Positions 47,015 through 59,771 of a stretch of 64,000 nucleotides of DNA are shown here, one piece after another. The stretch lies in the NCBI GenBank assembly GCA_020809705.1, contig CP085827.1:1364001-1428000 (forward strand), written 5' to 3'. The notes beneath the pieces were generated by a model. The model did not search any database. It was not told the DNA's origin and saw only the letters and a list, made by a program, of their open reading frames with translations. The stretch's first letter is position 1, and each line of letters opens with the position of its first letter. Both the position numbers and the translations under genes were made by a program. The DNA comes from Calonectria ilicicola (Eukaryota > Ascomycota > Sordariomycetes > Hypocreales > Nectriaceae).

Positions 47015-48414
47015 ATGCCTACCACGCAGTTCCAAACCCCAGAAAAGTACCAATACCAAAATGGGTTTGGGTGTTATCACGAGTATGTCTTGTTCGCTGT
47101 TGCATCGCTTAAAGCAGTATACTGATATCTTAACCTAGGAGTGAAACCATTCCCAACGCATTGCCCGTAGGTGCAAACTCCCCGCAGCAGGCTCCTTTCG
47201 GCCTCTACGCAGAGAAGTTCTCGGGCACTGCCTTTACTGCCCCCAGAAACACCAACCTCCAGTCATGGCTGTACAGAATCCTTCCTGCTGCGGCACATCA
47301 GCCATTTGAGATAGACCAGGCTCAGCTCTTTGATCATTCCGCACAAAAGGGCGTTCCCCAATTCACGCAGGTCCCAAACCAGCTGCGGTGGGATCCCTTT
47401 GACGTCAAGGAGGATGATGATTTCTTGTCCGGCCTCCGACTTCTCGGCGGCGCTGGCGACCCTGCTGTCAAATCCGGCCTGGCCATTTATGTGTATGGAG
47501 CTGGTCGAAGCATGCCTCCACGCCAAGCATTCTACTCGGCCGATGGTGATTTTCTCATCGTCGCCCAGCAGGGCGCGTTAGATATCCAGACCGAGTTTGG
47601 CTACCTGCTGGTTCGCCCTGGAGAAATTGCCGTGATTCCTCGCGGAATCCGTTACCGTGTAAATCTCGAGGGGCCAAGTCGAGGCTACATTCTTGAGCTT
47701 TTTGAAGGTCATTTCCAGCTTCCCGAATTGGGTCCCATTGGCTCAAACTGCCTTGCAAACGCCAGGGATTTCCAAGCTCCAGTAGCTGCTTACGAAGATG
47801 ATGTCTCAGACTGGCGCATCACAGCCAAATTCGGCAGCCGCCTTTTTGATGCCAAGCAAGACCACAGTCCGTTTGATGTAGTAGCATGGCATGGAAATTA
47901 CTACCCATACAAGTATGATCTTGGGCGATTCAACACCATTGGTAGCATCAGCTTCGATCATCCCGATCCAAGCATTTTTACTGTTCTCACGGCCCCAAGC
48001 CCTGTGGCTGGCACTGCAATTGCAGACTTTGTAATTTTCCCGCCTCGTTGGCTGGTAGCTGAAAACACATTCCGTCCCCCGTGGTACCACCGCAACACCA
48101 TGTCAGAGTTCATGGGACTGATTGCCGGTGACTACGATGCCAAAGCTGCGGGCAAGGGCGGTTTCCAGCCCGGAGGTGCGTCTCTACACAATGTAATGGG
48201 TGCGCATGGCCCGGATATGGGGACATTCGAGAAGGCATCCACTGCTGAATTGAAGCCACAAAAGGTCGGCGATGGTAGTATGGCTTTTATGTTTGAGAGC
48301 TCATTGATGCTGGGGGTCACCGAGTGGTCACTTAACACATGCCAAAAGGTTCAAGAGCTGTACAACGAGCATTCATGGGTGCAGCTCAAGCGCCGGTTTG
48401 TGCCACCTAAATAG
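47015..48414 (+). CDS. hmgA: homogentisate 1,2-dioxygenase
   Basis: A cytosolic, iron-dependent ring-cleaving enzyme. It opens homogentisate to maleylacetoacetate in phenylalanine, tyrosine and phenylacetate catabolism. It has 447 residues, the usual length. One intron (47083-47138) joins NGFGCYHE to [16 protein letters not shown]. Iron ligands are in [13 protein letters not shown] (His340 and Glu346), with a third His in GAHGPD about 30 residues on. The N-terminal cupin-like half includes [17 protein letters not shown] and [15 protein letters not shown], both family signatures. The later pathway enzymes, maleylacetoacetate isomerase and fumarylacetoacetase, are not in this window. Confidence 0.97.
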
Positions 48415-48971
48415 TCTGTAGAAGATGCAAGTAGTTCCAAATCTCATGAGATGCATGATTGAATCGCATATGCCATCATTGCGGCAAATAAGGCTCATTC
48501 TCGGCTCGTGACTTGACCCTCGTGTCGCCCATCTGCCGGCAACCAAACCCTTGGGATCAAATACTTATAGCGATCACCCTCTCCCTGTAGCGACCAGGCC
48601 CAGCAGTGCAGTGCTACAAGGATGCTGACACTTTGGCCTTGCAGGGGTCCAATGCAGAGTCCCAGCCGAGAATCCCTTGGCCAGTAGCCATTGCAGATGC
48701 GATGCTCGATTCGCCGCGCAAGACACCACACGCCGACGTCAGAGGGTCTAATACCAAGTCTAACATTGGCCCGACCGCAGCTTTGTGCCGAGATCTTTAC
48801 GTAACGCCCCTCTCCATCTTCACTAATTTGCGCTAGACAAACCACGTCTGGGCATCCTTCCCCGCATTGAATATCCGGGGTAGCTGTCCACCCGTTTGTT
48901 CCGGCCAAATCCACACAACACACATTGATCTGGACCTAGAAAAACACGGCTCAGCCAGAGTGAGAGAGAGC
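48415..48971. promoter_or_regulatory. intergenic region, dioxygenase 3' end and regulator promoter
   Basis: About 560 bases. No gene seen. It contains several CGG/CCG triplets but no pattern I would call a site. Confidence 0.3.
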
Positions 48972-51447
48972 ATGGCCACCGAAGAATCACAGCCAAAAAT
49001 GGCAAATCTGAGAAAGAGGCGCTTTCCATACACGCCTGTGGCTTGGTGGGACCCCTTCTGCTTCATTTCGACTTTCGTTTCTACGCGTACTAACGCGTCA
49101 CGCCCGCAGTGAAAAGTGCCAAAGACGCAAGATCAAGTGTTCCGGGGAGAAGCCATCCTGCAAGGGATGTCGCGACAATGATTTCGCCTGCGTCTACAAG
49201 CGCACCACCAGATTTCGCTCATCCCGCCGCCCGTCGTAAGTTCATGGCCTAGTGGCTGCAAGAGCCGCGGCAGCGACAATCTCATCACTACCCAGTGCTA
49301 ACGCAATTGACAGCGTAGGCACAAGTACCCAAAGTTCAGAGGATGCCGTGGATAAAGATCAATGGAATCCGGGCCCCACAGCTGCAGAGACGGCCCCCAA
49401 GCGGCCAATGGCCGAGGCTACGGATTCGGCTCCATCAGACAGGCTGGGGGATTCTGATTTCTACATACGCTTTGCCCAAAGGCGCTTGTCCGCCCTCAGC
49501 CCTGAACAAAGCGGTGCAACGCGACAAAGCCAGCAGAAGATGTCAATTAACTCTTCAGCATTACAGACCTTAATTGAGTCACGGACGGCTCCGCAAACTC
49601 TCGGAGCCATTGCTGCTTTTGATGAGGAGTATTGGATGGGAATTCTCTCAATATATCACGAGGAAATCGACATGCAGTACCCGTTTATCGACCTTGATGC
49701 TTTAAGACGGAAGATTCGATCTATTAAACACGACGCGTTCTTGCACAATGGCGACAGATCGAGTCCAGAGTCCCGGAGAGCACGCGAGGGGGATCGGCTC
49801 AATGATACTGTCATCATCATCCACGCCATTGTATCTATGCTATCGGATCCCACCTCTTCTGACATCATCAATCCATCGATTGAAGAAATCTTTGCTGGCT
49901 CTATCGGACGATGCCAGTTGAATGGCCCCAGCAAGGATGAATTAATCGTTTTGATGCTATGTGTAAGAATTGACATTGCCATACCCGTATCAACTACTAA
50001 CAAAAGCACCAGAGTACCTATTTTTTCCTGACTGATAGAGAGATCCGAGCTTGGCGAGGTATCAGCATCATTATGCGGCTAATACAGGAACTCAGCAGTC
50101 GAAGCTTAGATGGAATGGACGAAGGTTCTTCATCAACACAGCTCAAAGACCTAGGAGAGAAATTCTATTGGTCTGCATATACGCTCGACAGACGATGGAG
50201 CTTTGGTACAGGACTTCCTTTCTCGGTTCAAGGTTCAGATATCTACCAACAACCCAGCTTTCCGGTACAGAATCTGCGTCAACACTATCTCAATATTTGC
50301 TAACACAAATCAGGATGACACATTGTCAAGCGCCTACCTCAAGCACATGGTTGCGTATGCCAACATCGCATCCGAGGTCAAGAAGACTGTCCTGGATCCA
50401 TCTGCATCACAACATGCTATTTCAGAATCGACGAGAGATTTTCTCAACTTTAGAGTAATTCATTGGAAGTTAAACTTGCCCTCGCGACTTCAATTTGCCG
50501 GTGTCACGGATAAGTTTGACGAAAGCAAGGAGACTCGCGGCGAGTACAAGCTACGGCTCATACTCCACCTAAGAGCAAATCAAATGCGAACTGTCATTTA
50601 CAGAAAATTGGCAGTACAAGCTGAGAGAAGCAATCTCAGTCCCTCTAGCGCCAACGTCATGGTAGAAATTGCGCAGGAGACACTGCAAATACTTCTCGGA
50701 TTGGCTCGGGAGACGAGCATTTACTATGCACAACAAAAAACATTCAACCACTTTCTAGAAACAGCATTATCATCATTATTGCTAGTGATGTGTTCCGAAG
50801 GATCTTCGCATAAGATGTCTTATCTTAACGAAGTTGTCGGGGCAATCGACCTCGTTCAGCAATTATCAACGCGGTCTCCAATCGCAAGGAGGTTAGGGAA
50901 CAAGTTACAAGGAATCCGAGAGGTCGTGAAAAATATCCAATCACACGGTCAAGGAACAAATAACTTGACGTCTCAGCCAGGGCCAGAAATGTCAATGGCA
51001 CTTGGTCGAGAAGGCTTTTCTAATTCTCTGAGTCACATCGAAGAGAACCCAACGAATTCCACGGCGGCGACCCAAAGCCAGTCTGAAATCCCAAATGTAT
51101 CAAGTCCGGCACAGGCATCAGTGAGCCTGGTCAGCAATTCATCCAAAGATACACAGGAGCCAGCAGGACAAGCCTCGGGAAATACGCCAGCCATATCTGA
51201 AATCCCAAATTCAGCATATCAAGACATGAATCAATCAGCACCAACGACGCGACTGAGGTCACAGCAGGGACTAAATCAATTGCCATATCCACCAGCAAGT
51301 CAAGGTCCAGCCAATTTGAATCTTGATTCGGCCATCTGTTCAGATTTGGACATGACACAGGATCACGAATTTCTTGATGACTTTCCGCTTTTGCAGTTCC
51401 CCGAGCTTGGGGACATTCTAAAAGACTATGATCATTTTACCTTTTGA
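48972..51447 (+). CDS. Zn2Cys6 transcription factor
   Basis: A nuclear regulator of about 744 residues. Five exons, with introns 49046-49109, 49236-49313, 49963-50012 and 50265-50313, all in frame. The first splice creates the first cluster Cys. The cluster then reads CEKCQRRKIKC, C-K-G-C, and the last Cys in DNDFACVYK (spacing 2-6-6-2-6), near residues 25-52. A fungal_trans-like region (IDMQYPFIDLDALRRKI, KFYWSAYTLDRRWSFGTGLP) follows, then a Ser/Gln/Pro-rich stretch. The acidic, aromatic C-terminus (DDFPLLQFPELGDILKDYDH) looks like an activation domain. It lies just downstream of hmgA and may regulate it (inference). Confidence 0.88.
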
Positions 51448-51661
51448 CAATGATTTGAACACTTCAGCTCTCGACCACAAATTCTTTTCGGTTCGATAGC
51501 TATGTACACTATTTATCAAACGAAGGTACTTTTGGAAAATAATATAGAAAAGGGGATGTCGTCTCTTGAGAGGGTCAAAGATGGGAAATTGTGTCCCGTG
51601 TATTGCTATCAACCCGCCCTCCACAAATGTACTACGTCAACTCATATACAATTGACATTAA

Positions 51662-53738
51662 TCATGAGAATACGTGACTGCCGGCTACCAGGTTATTTGC
51701 ATCGAATTGGAAGTCTTCCAGCAGAGTTCTCCAGTCCAAGATGCCTTGTGATGTATTACAATCCTGGTCATCGCCGCCGGGTCTCCAAATACCCATTTCA
51801 TCCACTTCGCCTGTAGCTGCGGGAGGTGCATCGCATTCCATGCCATCGACTTTCTTGACTGCGGCGACACTGGCTGTTGCCTTTTCTTTCAGCGCCATGA
51901 TGATCATCCATTTCGGCTCGTGAGAAAAGGATTCATCAAATTTGCGACCATTTTTGAGATGCGATTCCACTGATTCCAAGCCCCGCCTCGCATGAGGGTC
52001 ACCGGGGCGAACGCAGATGTACCACAAGATGTATAGCATCATTTGGAATTGGCGATATGCGTGCATGGTCCATCGAAACGGCCTGAGAAGCTCGTTGCAC
52101 CACAAACTGTCTGCTTCGTTGAGAATGTAGACAGCTTCAAGAAAATTCTCCTCTTTTGCCAGTGTTTCATGCTCATTCGGATCATTCATGATGTCCCTCT
52201 GCCGCGAGACAAGGTCGAGTTTGCGGAGAATAAACTTTGACACGCAGCAGGTTAAGCGTTGCTGTGGAACAACTGTGTTGCATCGCCCCAAAACCTCGCT
52301 CATCTTATCAGAGGCTTCCTTGGTGACTCGGGCTCTGAAGGGCTCCCGCAAAGCGCCTGTCGGTGACCCGACATGCAAAAGCTGGCTCCAGGCCCTGGCC
52401 ACCTCGATGTTGACCAGAACCAGTGTCATTCGGGTGTAGCCAGGACGAGGCGCGGGCAACTCTTTCATTTCAGGATAGAGATCGACATCTTCGGCGTTTA
52501 GTGGCAGATCAACTCCGCAAACCATATGATGGTCAGAAATGTTCTGCAAGCCGTAATCTTCTGCTGCTCGCCCATCCAGAGAGAGCAAGCGCCACCATAA
52601 ACGACGCCGCACTTCGGATTCGAAGGGCGATAAGTTTAGCATCCTACCATCCCTATGTAGTCCAATAGACTGTGCTGATCGGATTGCGAGTCCATTCAAC
52701 GTCCAAATACCGCGACCAGTGTTGTGAACCCTCAAGGCTACCTAGTATTTCCCCGTTAGCATTTGCTTTCATCTGAGACCCGTTGAAACGAACCAGGTAG
52801 ATAACCAAGGCCTGTAATAACACGACAGTGGGGCTCTCAAGGAATTCGCTGTGAGCAAAGGCTTGCTCTAAGCCGAACTTGTAACGGTGAAGAGACGCAT
52901 ACATCTCATCCTTTGACATTTCCGATGTCTCTGATGAGTCCAAGGCAATGGTTGAGGCATAGTAAATGGCAAAACAAAGGGCCAAGGCCTCAGTTGACGC
53001 CTCATGTGGCTTATCTATTACAGTGTATACCTTGATCTCATCGGTAGGGATATGCAAGATCTTGGAACAGGAATCGACGGAATCGACATAGACTCCCCAC
53101 AGTTTCAGAGACATGACCTTGGAAGGGAGATAATTAATTAGGGGGTCATCAAGGCGTTTGCTGGATAGAATTCCCATTGCACTGAAGGGTGATGAGTGGG
53201 GAGGTTGGACGGTCTGGCTTTTTGGTGTGGATAATGCTGATCGGACATCTTGTTCCTACAAGTGCGTTAACAATGATTGGACTGGGCAATGGCGTGGTAG
53301 ATGACGCACATGCTCAATGACACGAGAAAGCAGCGATTCGTTAAAATATTGGCTTGAGGTCCCCTTCTTCAACAAGACCTCCTCGCCTTGAGCTGGATGT
53401 CTTTCGCCATCTTCAGGCTCTATGCTTGGCGCCGATTGTGGAAACGAGGGCGACGCGGTGCTCGTCCTGGCCCGAAAACCGGACTGCGCGTCATGCTCCC
53501 GAGACACGGCGATCAGGGTCTTTTCCAGCTCCGTAATCCTGCTCGCGACGTCTGTAATCGTCGTCTTCCGCACGCGGCGGGTGGGAGGCCCAATCTGCGG
53601 ATAAACACACGAGTAGCCCCCACGGTCGCACTGCGCACACGGCGATTGTTTGTTGCAACGAACCTTGCGGCGATGGCACATCACGCAAGACCGCTCCACC
53701 CGCCGAGACGGAGGCGGAGAGCGTGATTGGTCAGACAT
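51662..53738 (-). CDS. Zn2Cys6 transcription factor
   Basis: A nuclear regulator of about 657 residues. The cluster starts at once after the ATG at 53738 (basic VERSCVMCHRRKVRC, then CAQC and C, spacing 2-6-5-2-6). It is followed by a short coiled region (DVASRITELEKTLIAV). Introns are 53256-53309 and 52731-52779. The second acceptor was chosen for phase and because it links LVIYLVRFNG to VHNTGRGIWTLNGLAIRSAQ, the usual centre of the fungal_trans domain; an alternative acceptor a few bases earlier is possible. WWRLLSLDGRAAEDYG follows. It is convergent with the other regulator at 48972, about 200 bases apart. The frame open above 53738 has no zinc-cluster content, so I leave it out. Confidence 0.85.
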
Positions 53739-54949
53739 GGTGGCAGTTGTGTTGGCAGAGGCCAGGAGTCTCGGTCGCCTTCGGTGCCGTTGCAGATGGG
53801 ATGCAATTGAGGCAGTCCAGGCCGTCGGCTTCGGTGGCTGTTTATGGAGCGAGCCGAGCAGACCGAAGTTCGTTCGCGGCTCGGTCTTAAGACCAAAACC
53901 GCGGTGGGCTCCACGTGCATCAGGGAGTGCAATCTCGTCATCGCACAGAGCGGCTTTAAGCCAAGCATTGGACCGGGCCATTGCGCTAAGTTGCGTTAGG
54001 CCAGCCCTGTGGCAGACTTTTTAGATCATGTTGATCTCCGCGAGGGGACATGCCTGCTCCTTTAGTAGAGACAACTGTGAGTCTCAATTAAGCTTCAAAC
54101 CGTCGCAGATCGGACATTCAAAGAAACGTCCCGGCATATTCAAATCAGCGGCGGCAAATTGTTCACACGCACGATGTCACCCCGCGATTCCCATGATTAT
54201 TCCCGTGACTCATGCCATGGCACCATCGCCACAGGGATGTTTATTCAATGATTCTCCTGTCCAAGCGCCTGCAGCATACGCCGTCCTTCCACATGGACGA
54301 CAGATCTGGTCTGCATGATGGCCCAGCCAACCAATCCAAACATCAAGAGCATCTCAGTGACTGTACATTAATTACGTAGGGAATCCTGCGCAGCTGACAT
54401 GCACATTTGCTATTATTCAGCGCGGCGGGATGCGCGAGCGATCTCATTAATAGCTTCTCCACTGTGGATTTCGTATCAGGCTTCAGTTGGTCCCTCGGCC
54501 CCGGCGCCGCTTGGTGCGCCGAAGCCGAAAGGAGCATGATTACCACCCCCCTGGGACCGAAAAAAAAAAACAGCAGTTCCTTGGGCCCGAAGTCGCAATA
54601 AGTATTGTGCTCCCGCCCCTATTGGCGTCTTTCTTGATCATCCCGGCATTCAAGAAGTGCTTATTCGGAGCCGACGCCTTGGATCTTGCCTATCCGTCTC
54701 CAAAACGCCGAATATTCGGACTTCGGACCCTCGTACTTGACGAAACTGATCAGTACGATCGAATCATCCAACAGGAAGCGGCTCTCAATTACATATAGTT
54801 CGATCCCATCCCAACTTCAGAGATACCTGGCTGGATCACACATCTCAACACATCTGATCTCATCTCATCAACATCAACATCAACATCAACACTTAACCTC
54901 AATCACCAATCGCTTAATTTAAAACAAGGTCGCATCAACAACAACAATC
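53739..54949. promoter_or_regulatory. divergent intergenic region, regulator / carboxylate transporter
   Basis: 1.2 kb with promoters of both genes. A short (ATCAAC)n microsatellite lies at about 54866-54890 in the transporter 5' leader. No gene recognised. Confidence 0.45.
54866..54890. repeat. (ATCAAC)n microsatellite
   Basis: About four units of a hexanucleotide, in the 5' leader about 60 bases before the transporter ATG. Confidence 0.85.
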
Positions 54950-56528
54950 ATGTCGAAGCAAGAGCATTTGGATTCGTCCGCCAACTCACAAATGACGGGG
55001 ATGACACTTCAACAACCAGGACAAGACGGCAACGCAACCATGAGCGAGAAGTCTTCTCTCCACAGAGGCGATGAAGAAGCAGCAGTCCCCGAAGAACAGT
55101 CCTGGGTTAGCGACGCACCTGACGGTGGTTTAACAGCTTGGCTTGTTGTTCTCGGAGCCTGGTGTACTTCCTTTTGTTCTTTCGGCTGGATCAACAGTAA
55201 GTAGTTTATCTGATTGATCGGCAATCTCAGCCACATGACGCTAACCGGGACCAGGTGTCGGTTCTTTCCAGGAGTACTACCAAAACACCCTCCTAAAGGA
55301 GTTCTCTGCCAGTACGATTTCTTGGATCCCCTCACTACAGATTTTCTTCATGATGGCCATGGTTAGTTGTGCCCTGAAACCCACCCGGCTCCACAAATGA
55401 ATGCTGGGATGTGTTTCCATTCTCGGCATTGTTGGTCTTGAAACAAGCTTGGCTAACGTACCTAGGGTCCCGTTATCGGTATCATCTACGACAAGTACGG
55501 TCCCCGCCAACTAATTGCCGTGGGTACCTTCTTCCACGTCTTTGGTCTCATGATGGCATCGCTTGGCACTCAGTATTACCAAATCCTGCTTGCCCAAGGT
55601 GTCTGCTCAGCTCTTGGTGTCTCTGCCATCTTTCAGCCTGGTAAGATGCAACGCGATCCAACTCCCTTCAGTCATATGCTAACCTTTCAAAGCTCTTAGC
55701 ACCATCCATGGTTGGTTCGACAAGAAGCGAGGTGCTGCCTTCGGTATTCTGGCCACTGGTTCCAGTCTTGGCGGTGTCATCTTCCCCATCATGGTCAACC
55801 GTCTCATTGCCAAGTATGGTTTCCCCTGGGCCATGCGAATCTGCGCCTTTCTCATCCTTGGTCTTCTTATCATCGCCAACTTGACCGTCAAGGCTCGCCA
55901 CCCTCCCAACCCTCAGCCAGTGACCAAGGCACAACTTATTCAACCCTTCCGCGAGACTGAGTTCGTCCTCGTCATTGCCGGCTTTTTCGCTTTCACTTAT
56001 GGTATCTACGTTCCTATCAACTACCTCCCCGTTCAGGCTCTTCAAGTTGGCATGGACGCCAACCTCGTCGAATATCTCATCCCTATTCTTAACGCCGGCA
56101 GTCTCTTCGGACGAATGTTCTCTGGTATCATGGGTGACAAGATTGGCAAGTACAACATCTTCGTTGTTGTCTGCTACCTTACCGTTGTCTGGATTCTTGG
56201 CCTTTGGATCCCTGATAGCAGCAATGCTGGTCTCATCGCCTTTGCAGCTCTCTTTGGTTTCTGCTCTGGTGCATACGTCTCTCTCATTGCCCCTTTGACC
56301 GCTCAGATTTCGCCAATCAGAGAGATTGGTTTCCGCACCGGTGTCGTCTTCTTGATCTCCTCCATCGGTGGCTTGACCACAAACCCCATCAACGGTGCCA
56401 TTATGGATCGCCCTGACGGCCTTCGAGGTATCAAGATTTTTGCTGGTGTGTTCTGCTTTGTAGGAACCACATTTATCCTAGCCGCCAGAGTTTATCGCAT
56501 TGGCTGGAAGCTTGGAGCCAAGTTCTAA
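54950..56528 (+). CDS. MFS monocarboxylate transporter-like protein
   Basis: A 454-residue, 12-helix plasma-membrane transporter of the monocarboxylate porter family. Introns at 55197-55254, 55362-55465 and 55641-55692 keep frame. A hydrophilic N-terminus precedes [17 protein letters not shown], the family's D-G-G-x-x-W-x-V signature in helix 1. [16 protein letters not shown] between helices 2 and 3 and [15 protein letters not shown] at helix 4 are also diagnostic. Fungal members carry carboxylates, riboflavin or unknown compounds. The neighbourhood (phenylacetate hydroxylase-like P450, homogentisate dioxygenase, two regulators) suggests an aromatic or short-chain acid, as inference only. Confidence 0.92.
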
Positions 56529-57386
56529 TCTTTCCAAAATTTTCTCCTCAAAATTTCGCATTGCGTATATATCCCTACTCATGGCATGGTATTTTACGGT
56601 TATAGATGGGCAGGACATAGACCACGTGTATAGATTGGGCCTTAATGTTAGTTTTACTGTGTATCGGAAATATTCAAAAGCATTTAATTGCAAGATTACA
56701 GTTCGCCATTTTCCCGTCAGCCTCAAAGTTGAAATATCGAGCAACAACAAATTATAAAAACCAGAACACATTTTAACCTTTATTATGTATACTTAGATAT
56801 ACCTTATTTTAATTTAAGACGCAGTCACATTTGCCTTCATTTATTAAGCTTATCCAGCTAGATGCTTATCCTACGTAAGCTAATCCGGAATATGAAACAT
56901 TACATAAACTTCATATTTGCTTAAATATTTGCCTAGTTCTATTCACAGACAGTGCATCAATTATTTGGAGCTGGTGCAGTGTTGCTCCTTGGAATAGAAT
57001 TTTTGTTGCTCCACTAATTTTAGTTGCGCTGGGGTGTGGATTTCGTAAAGCATACTGAGTTTTATAATTTTACACTTTTTTCCATGCTATTCAGGGGAGG
57101 TGAAAACTGTCTAAATGATTTAAATACATACATAGCCTGAAATATCAACTGTCATATCAATGGATGCCCCCCAAAAGTCGTATTTCGGGTATTCGTGTAA
57201 GGTTATGATTGTTGTGTGATGAGATAAGACTATAGGGTAGGCACAATTCCCCAATAACCGGATAAATGATAGCCCGACACCGTCCAAGCTACCCCGCGAT
57301 GCCGCAAATACGACAAGGGCAATTTGAGAGCGATCGGTTGTATCCTGCCTATTTTGGGCATCGTAGCAATACCTACGCCTTGATGC
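56529..57386. other. AT-rich intergenic region
   Basis: About 860 bases, AT-rich, without a recognised gene. Confidence 0.4.
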
Positions 57387-58076
57387 ATGATCAAAATGAC
57401 CCAATCTTTGGATAAATCAAGAGCTTCTGCTTCCGCAGCAGCCCGTGCGTACTTGTCGGGGCAATCTGTCACACGCATTACTCGTGCTAACCCCGCACCC
57501 GCACGCCGGATGACCATCAATGAGGTGGCTCACTTCCACAATGCGAGCGTGCCCCTTACTAAGAAATATATATCCTTCTTGAAAGCTGGGAAACCACTTC
57601 CATCGTCACAGCCATCGAGGGCTGCTGTTAATTCCACCTCCCCATCAGCTGCTCCTCCCGCCTCTGCCGCTGCGTCTGCCGCGTCGGCGGCTCCCGTGGC
57701 TTCTGCTGCTCCCTCCAGAACTCATGCGACGGCTGAGGCGTCGAACAGTATATCAGGAAGAGATAGGCGTCGGTTGATTTCAGTAACCTCGACCACAGAA
57801 TTCAAGAATATTCGACCTTTGCCCACGGACGGGGTTGATGCTCCTGTATTTGAAATCATTCAGACTACCCGGATCAAGATCTCAAGTCGAGCCTTCCGCC
57901 AGTTTCTGGGCGAATACTATGAAACAAAAAGAGAACGACCAGAAGATAGAAGCCAGGACGTCGGTGAAGGAAGCGCTGATGTTCCGCATGATGTATTCAG
58001 TGGTTTCATTCAGGTTGGGGATGTCAAGATCAAGCTGCCGAATTCCGGACAGACAATCGAAACCTCCTTGACGTGA
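57387..58076 (+). CDS. hypothetical protein with Ala-rich linker
   Basis: A single-exon frame of 229 residues. The first 75 residues are basic. A low-complexity Ala/Ser/Pro linker (APPASAAASAASAAPVASAA) covers about residues 88-110. The last 90 residues look folded (PVFEIIQTTRIKISSRAFRQ, FSGFIQVGDVKIKLP). No family recognised, no signal peptide and no membrane segment. The length of the frame in a region of otherwise short ORFs supports it as a real gene, but only moderately. Confidence 0.5.
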   Translation: MIKMTQSLDKSRASASAAARAYLSGQSVTRITRANPAPARRMTINEVAHFHNASVPLTKKYISFLKAGKPLPSSQPSRAAVNSTSPSAAPPASAAASAASAAPVASAAPSRTHATAEASNSISGRDRRRLISVTSTTEFKNIRPLPTDGVDAPVFEIIQTTRIKISSRAFRQFLGEYYETKRERPEDRSQDVGEGSADVPHDVFSGFIQVGDVKIKLPNSGQTIETSLT

Positions 58077-59278
58077 TAAAAACTTGTGATTTACTTGTGA
58101 TGATTGAATGAATATGATGTTAATTGATTTAATGAATTATTTGATCTCTAATCGGTGGTTTCTTGCTGCAATATTCTTGTGTTGGGCGAGAATCATTGCC
58201 GATTTTCGATATGGTCGGACATGATAAGACAGATGAAGTTTTAAAAGAAGGCTGAATACCCAAAACACAAGCGGTATATATTAAGTCCTCTTTGGTACAC
58301 CTTGAGGAACTGTCGCATGGCTGATTCTGGATAGTGAAGCCTGGCTTGTTCCGAGAGGCCATAGCGCTTCGGAACGAGTTCGGAATGATATGCTCAAAAG
58401 GTCTTGCGCTATAGTTGCTGGAGCCCTTCCGATCGAAATAGGCCAAAAACTTGCTGAACCATTCCGTTTAAGAAACAAATATGAAGCGTTGGGCGGCAAA
58501 AACAAGAGCAACCCCTTGGAGGAGTAGATATCTACTTCAACACCTGAAATTGAAGTACGGTAGTAGGAAATGAAGTCATCATAACTTATCCACAAAGGAA
58601 TAGCGCTCTGCTAAACGCGAACCAGAACGTTTGGATTAAAGGCGGCGGGTTAGATTATCGAAAGAGACGAAATCGCTGAGCTAAAAAATTCGGCTAATGT
58701 TCTGGGGATTCATCACTTTTTAAATTGATGGAATATGTCATATTGACAGGCCTATTTTTAGTTGATGATCAAAAGAACTTAAAAACAGAAAGTAGGCAAA
58801 TAAAACGACGCAGACAGATCTATTTTTCCCCATTCGGGTAGGCGTCGTTGATCAGAGAGCCGTCATCTCGGGAATTTTGTCCACTTTTGTCGTGGTCGGA
58901 ACTCGGAAACAGACACTGGTAGAGTGGCGTGATTCCGCGGCGTGGCGCCCCTCGCTCTTTTTGTTCAAATGTGGTTAAAATTTCACTTAATTCTGAAACA
59001 ATTGGATCGAACCAATTATATTTCGGGCCTGGAGTCCTCATAGCGCTTGCTGGCTTGACTGCGTGTGCTGCTGTGGCTCGGAATTTCCGACGCAGCACCA
59101 CCCAAATCAACGCTGAATGGGTTGTTGGTGGTTGGCTATATAGGCCATGGGGAAGGCCACCCAAATCTGGTTCACAAAACGCCAATATCGCGACTCTATC
59201 TCAAAAATTACCTGGATAAAGCATCTGCTTTAATTAAAATTAAAAAAATCCTGCAAGTGAATATACAAGGCCAAGACC
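58077..59278. other. intergenic region before the cupin gene
   Basis: Contains a TATATA box at about 59137, some 140 bases before the cupin ATG. Overlapping ORFs on both strands at 58820-59219 have no recognised domain, and I do not call them. Confidence 0.4.
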
Positions 59279-59771
59279 ATGGTGTTCGAGTGGAAGAACG
59301 AAGGCAAACTTCACCGCATCCCGAAGCTGGAGGGTGCTGCGGCAAACATTTTCTTTGGTAACCAACCCTCAACCAACCCTGTCTTGAAATGTATCTTGTT
59401 CTGTTGTTAACTCGGCCTCAGAGGACGTGTACTCGACATCATCCAAGGATAATGTCAATCCCCTGACAGGGTCATTTTTCCTGCTGGAGAGCCTGGACGT
59501 TAATGAGCCGGCCCCAACGTATGAGTATGACGAAACTGGTGTTGTTTTGAAGGGTAAGAACCGCCAGGATAGCGATTTAATTTCAAAGTATTTTTATTAA
59601 TGGAAATTATATTTAGGCGAGATGCATGTGGAAGACGAAAAGGGAAACAAAGCCAAGCTGTTGCCTGGGGACACCTTTTTCATCCACAGGGGGAGCACCA
59701 TTACCTTTTCCACGCCTCGGTATGCGGTCGCGTACAAGGTTGGTGCACGACACTCGATGGGAAAGCTGTAG
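59279..59771 (+). CDS. EutQ-like cupin protein
   Basis: A small protein of 121 residues encoded in three exons, each too short to stand out alone. The introns are 59358-59421 and 59554-59616. The ATG sits in a good context (ACCATGG). After a short N-terminus (MVFEWKNEGKLHRIPKLEG) comes a single cupin barrel with GEMHVEDEKGNKAKLLPGD, FFIHRGSTITFSTP and YAVAYKVGAR. This is the pattern of the ethanolamine-utilisation EutQ-like cupins. In fungi these are stand-alone proteins of uncertain role, perhaps small-molecule binding or isomerase-type enzymes. The barrel has few of the His/Glu metal ligands of typical cupins. The membrane-cyclase-like gene follows 0.55 kb downstream. Confidence 0.8.

Noticed and set aside
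53739..53981. N-terminal extension of the third zinc-cluster regulator
   Set aside because: Zinc clusters of this type usually sit close to the N-terminus, and ATG 53738 is immediately before the basic stretch.
58820..59219. Overlapping ORFs on both strands
   Set aside because: No family features; the region is the cupin gene's upstream sequence.
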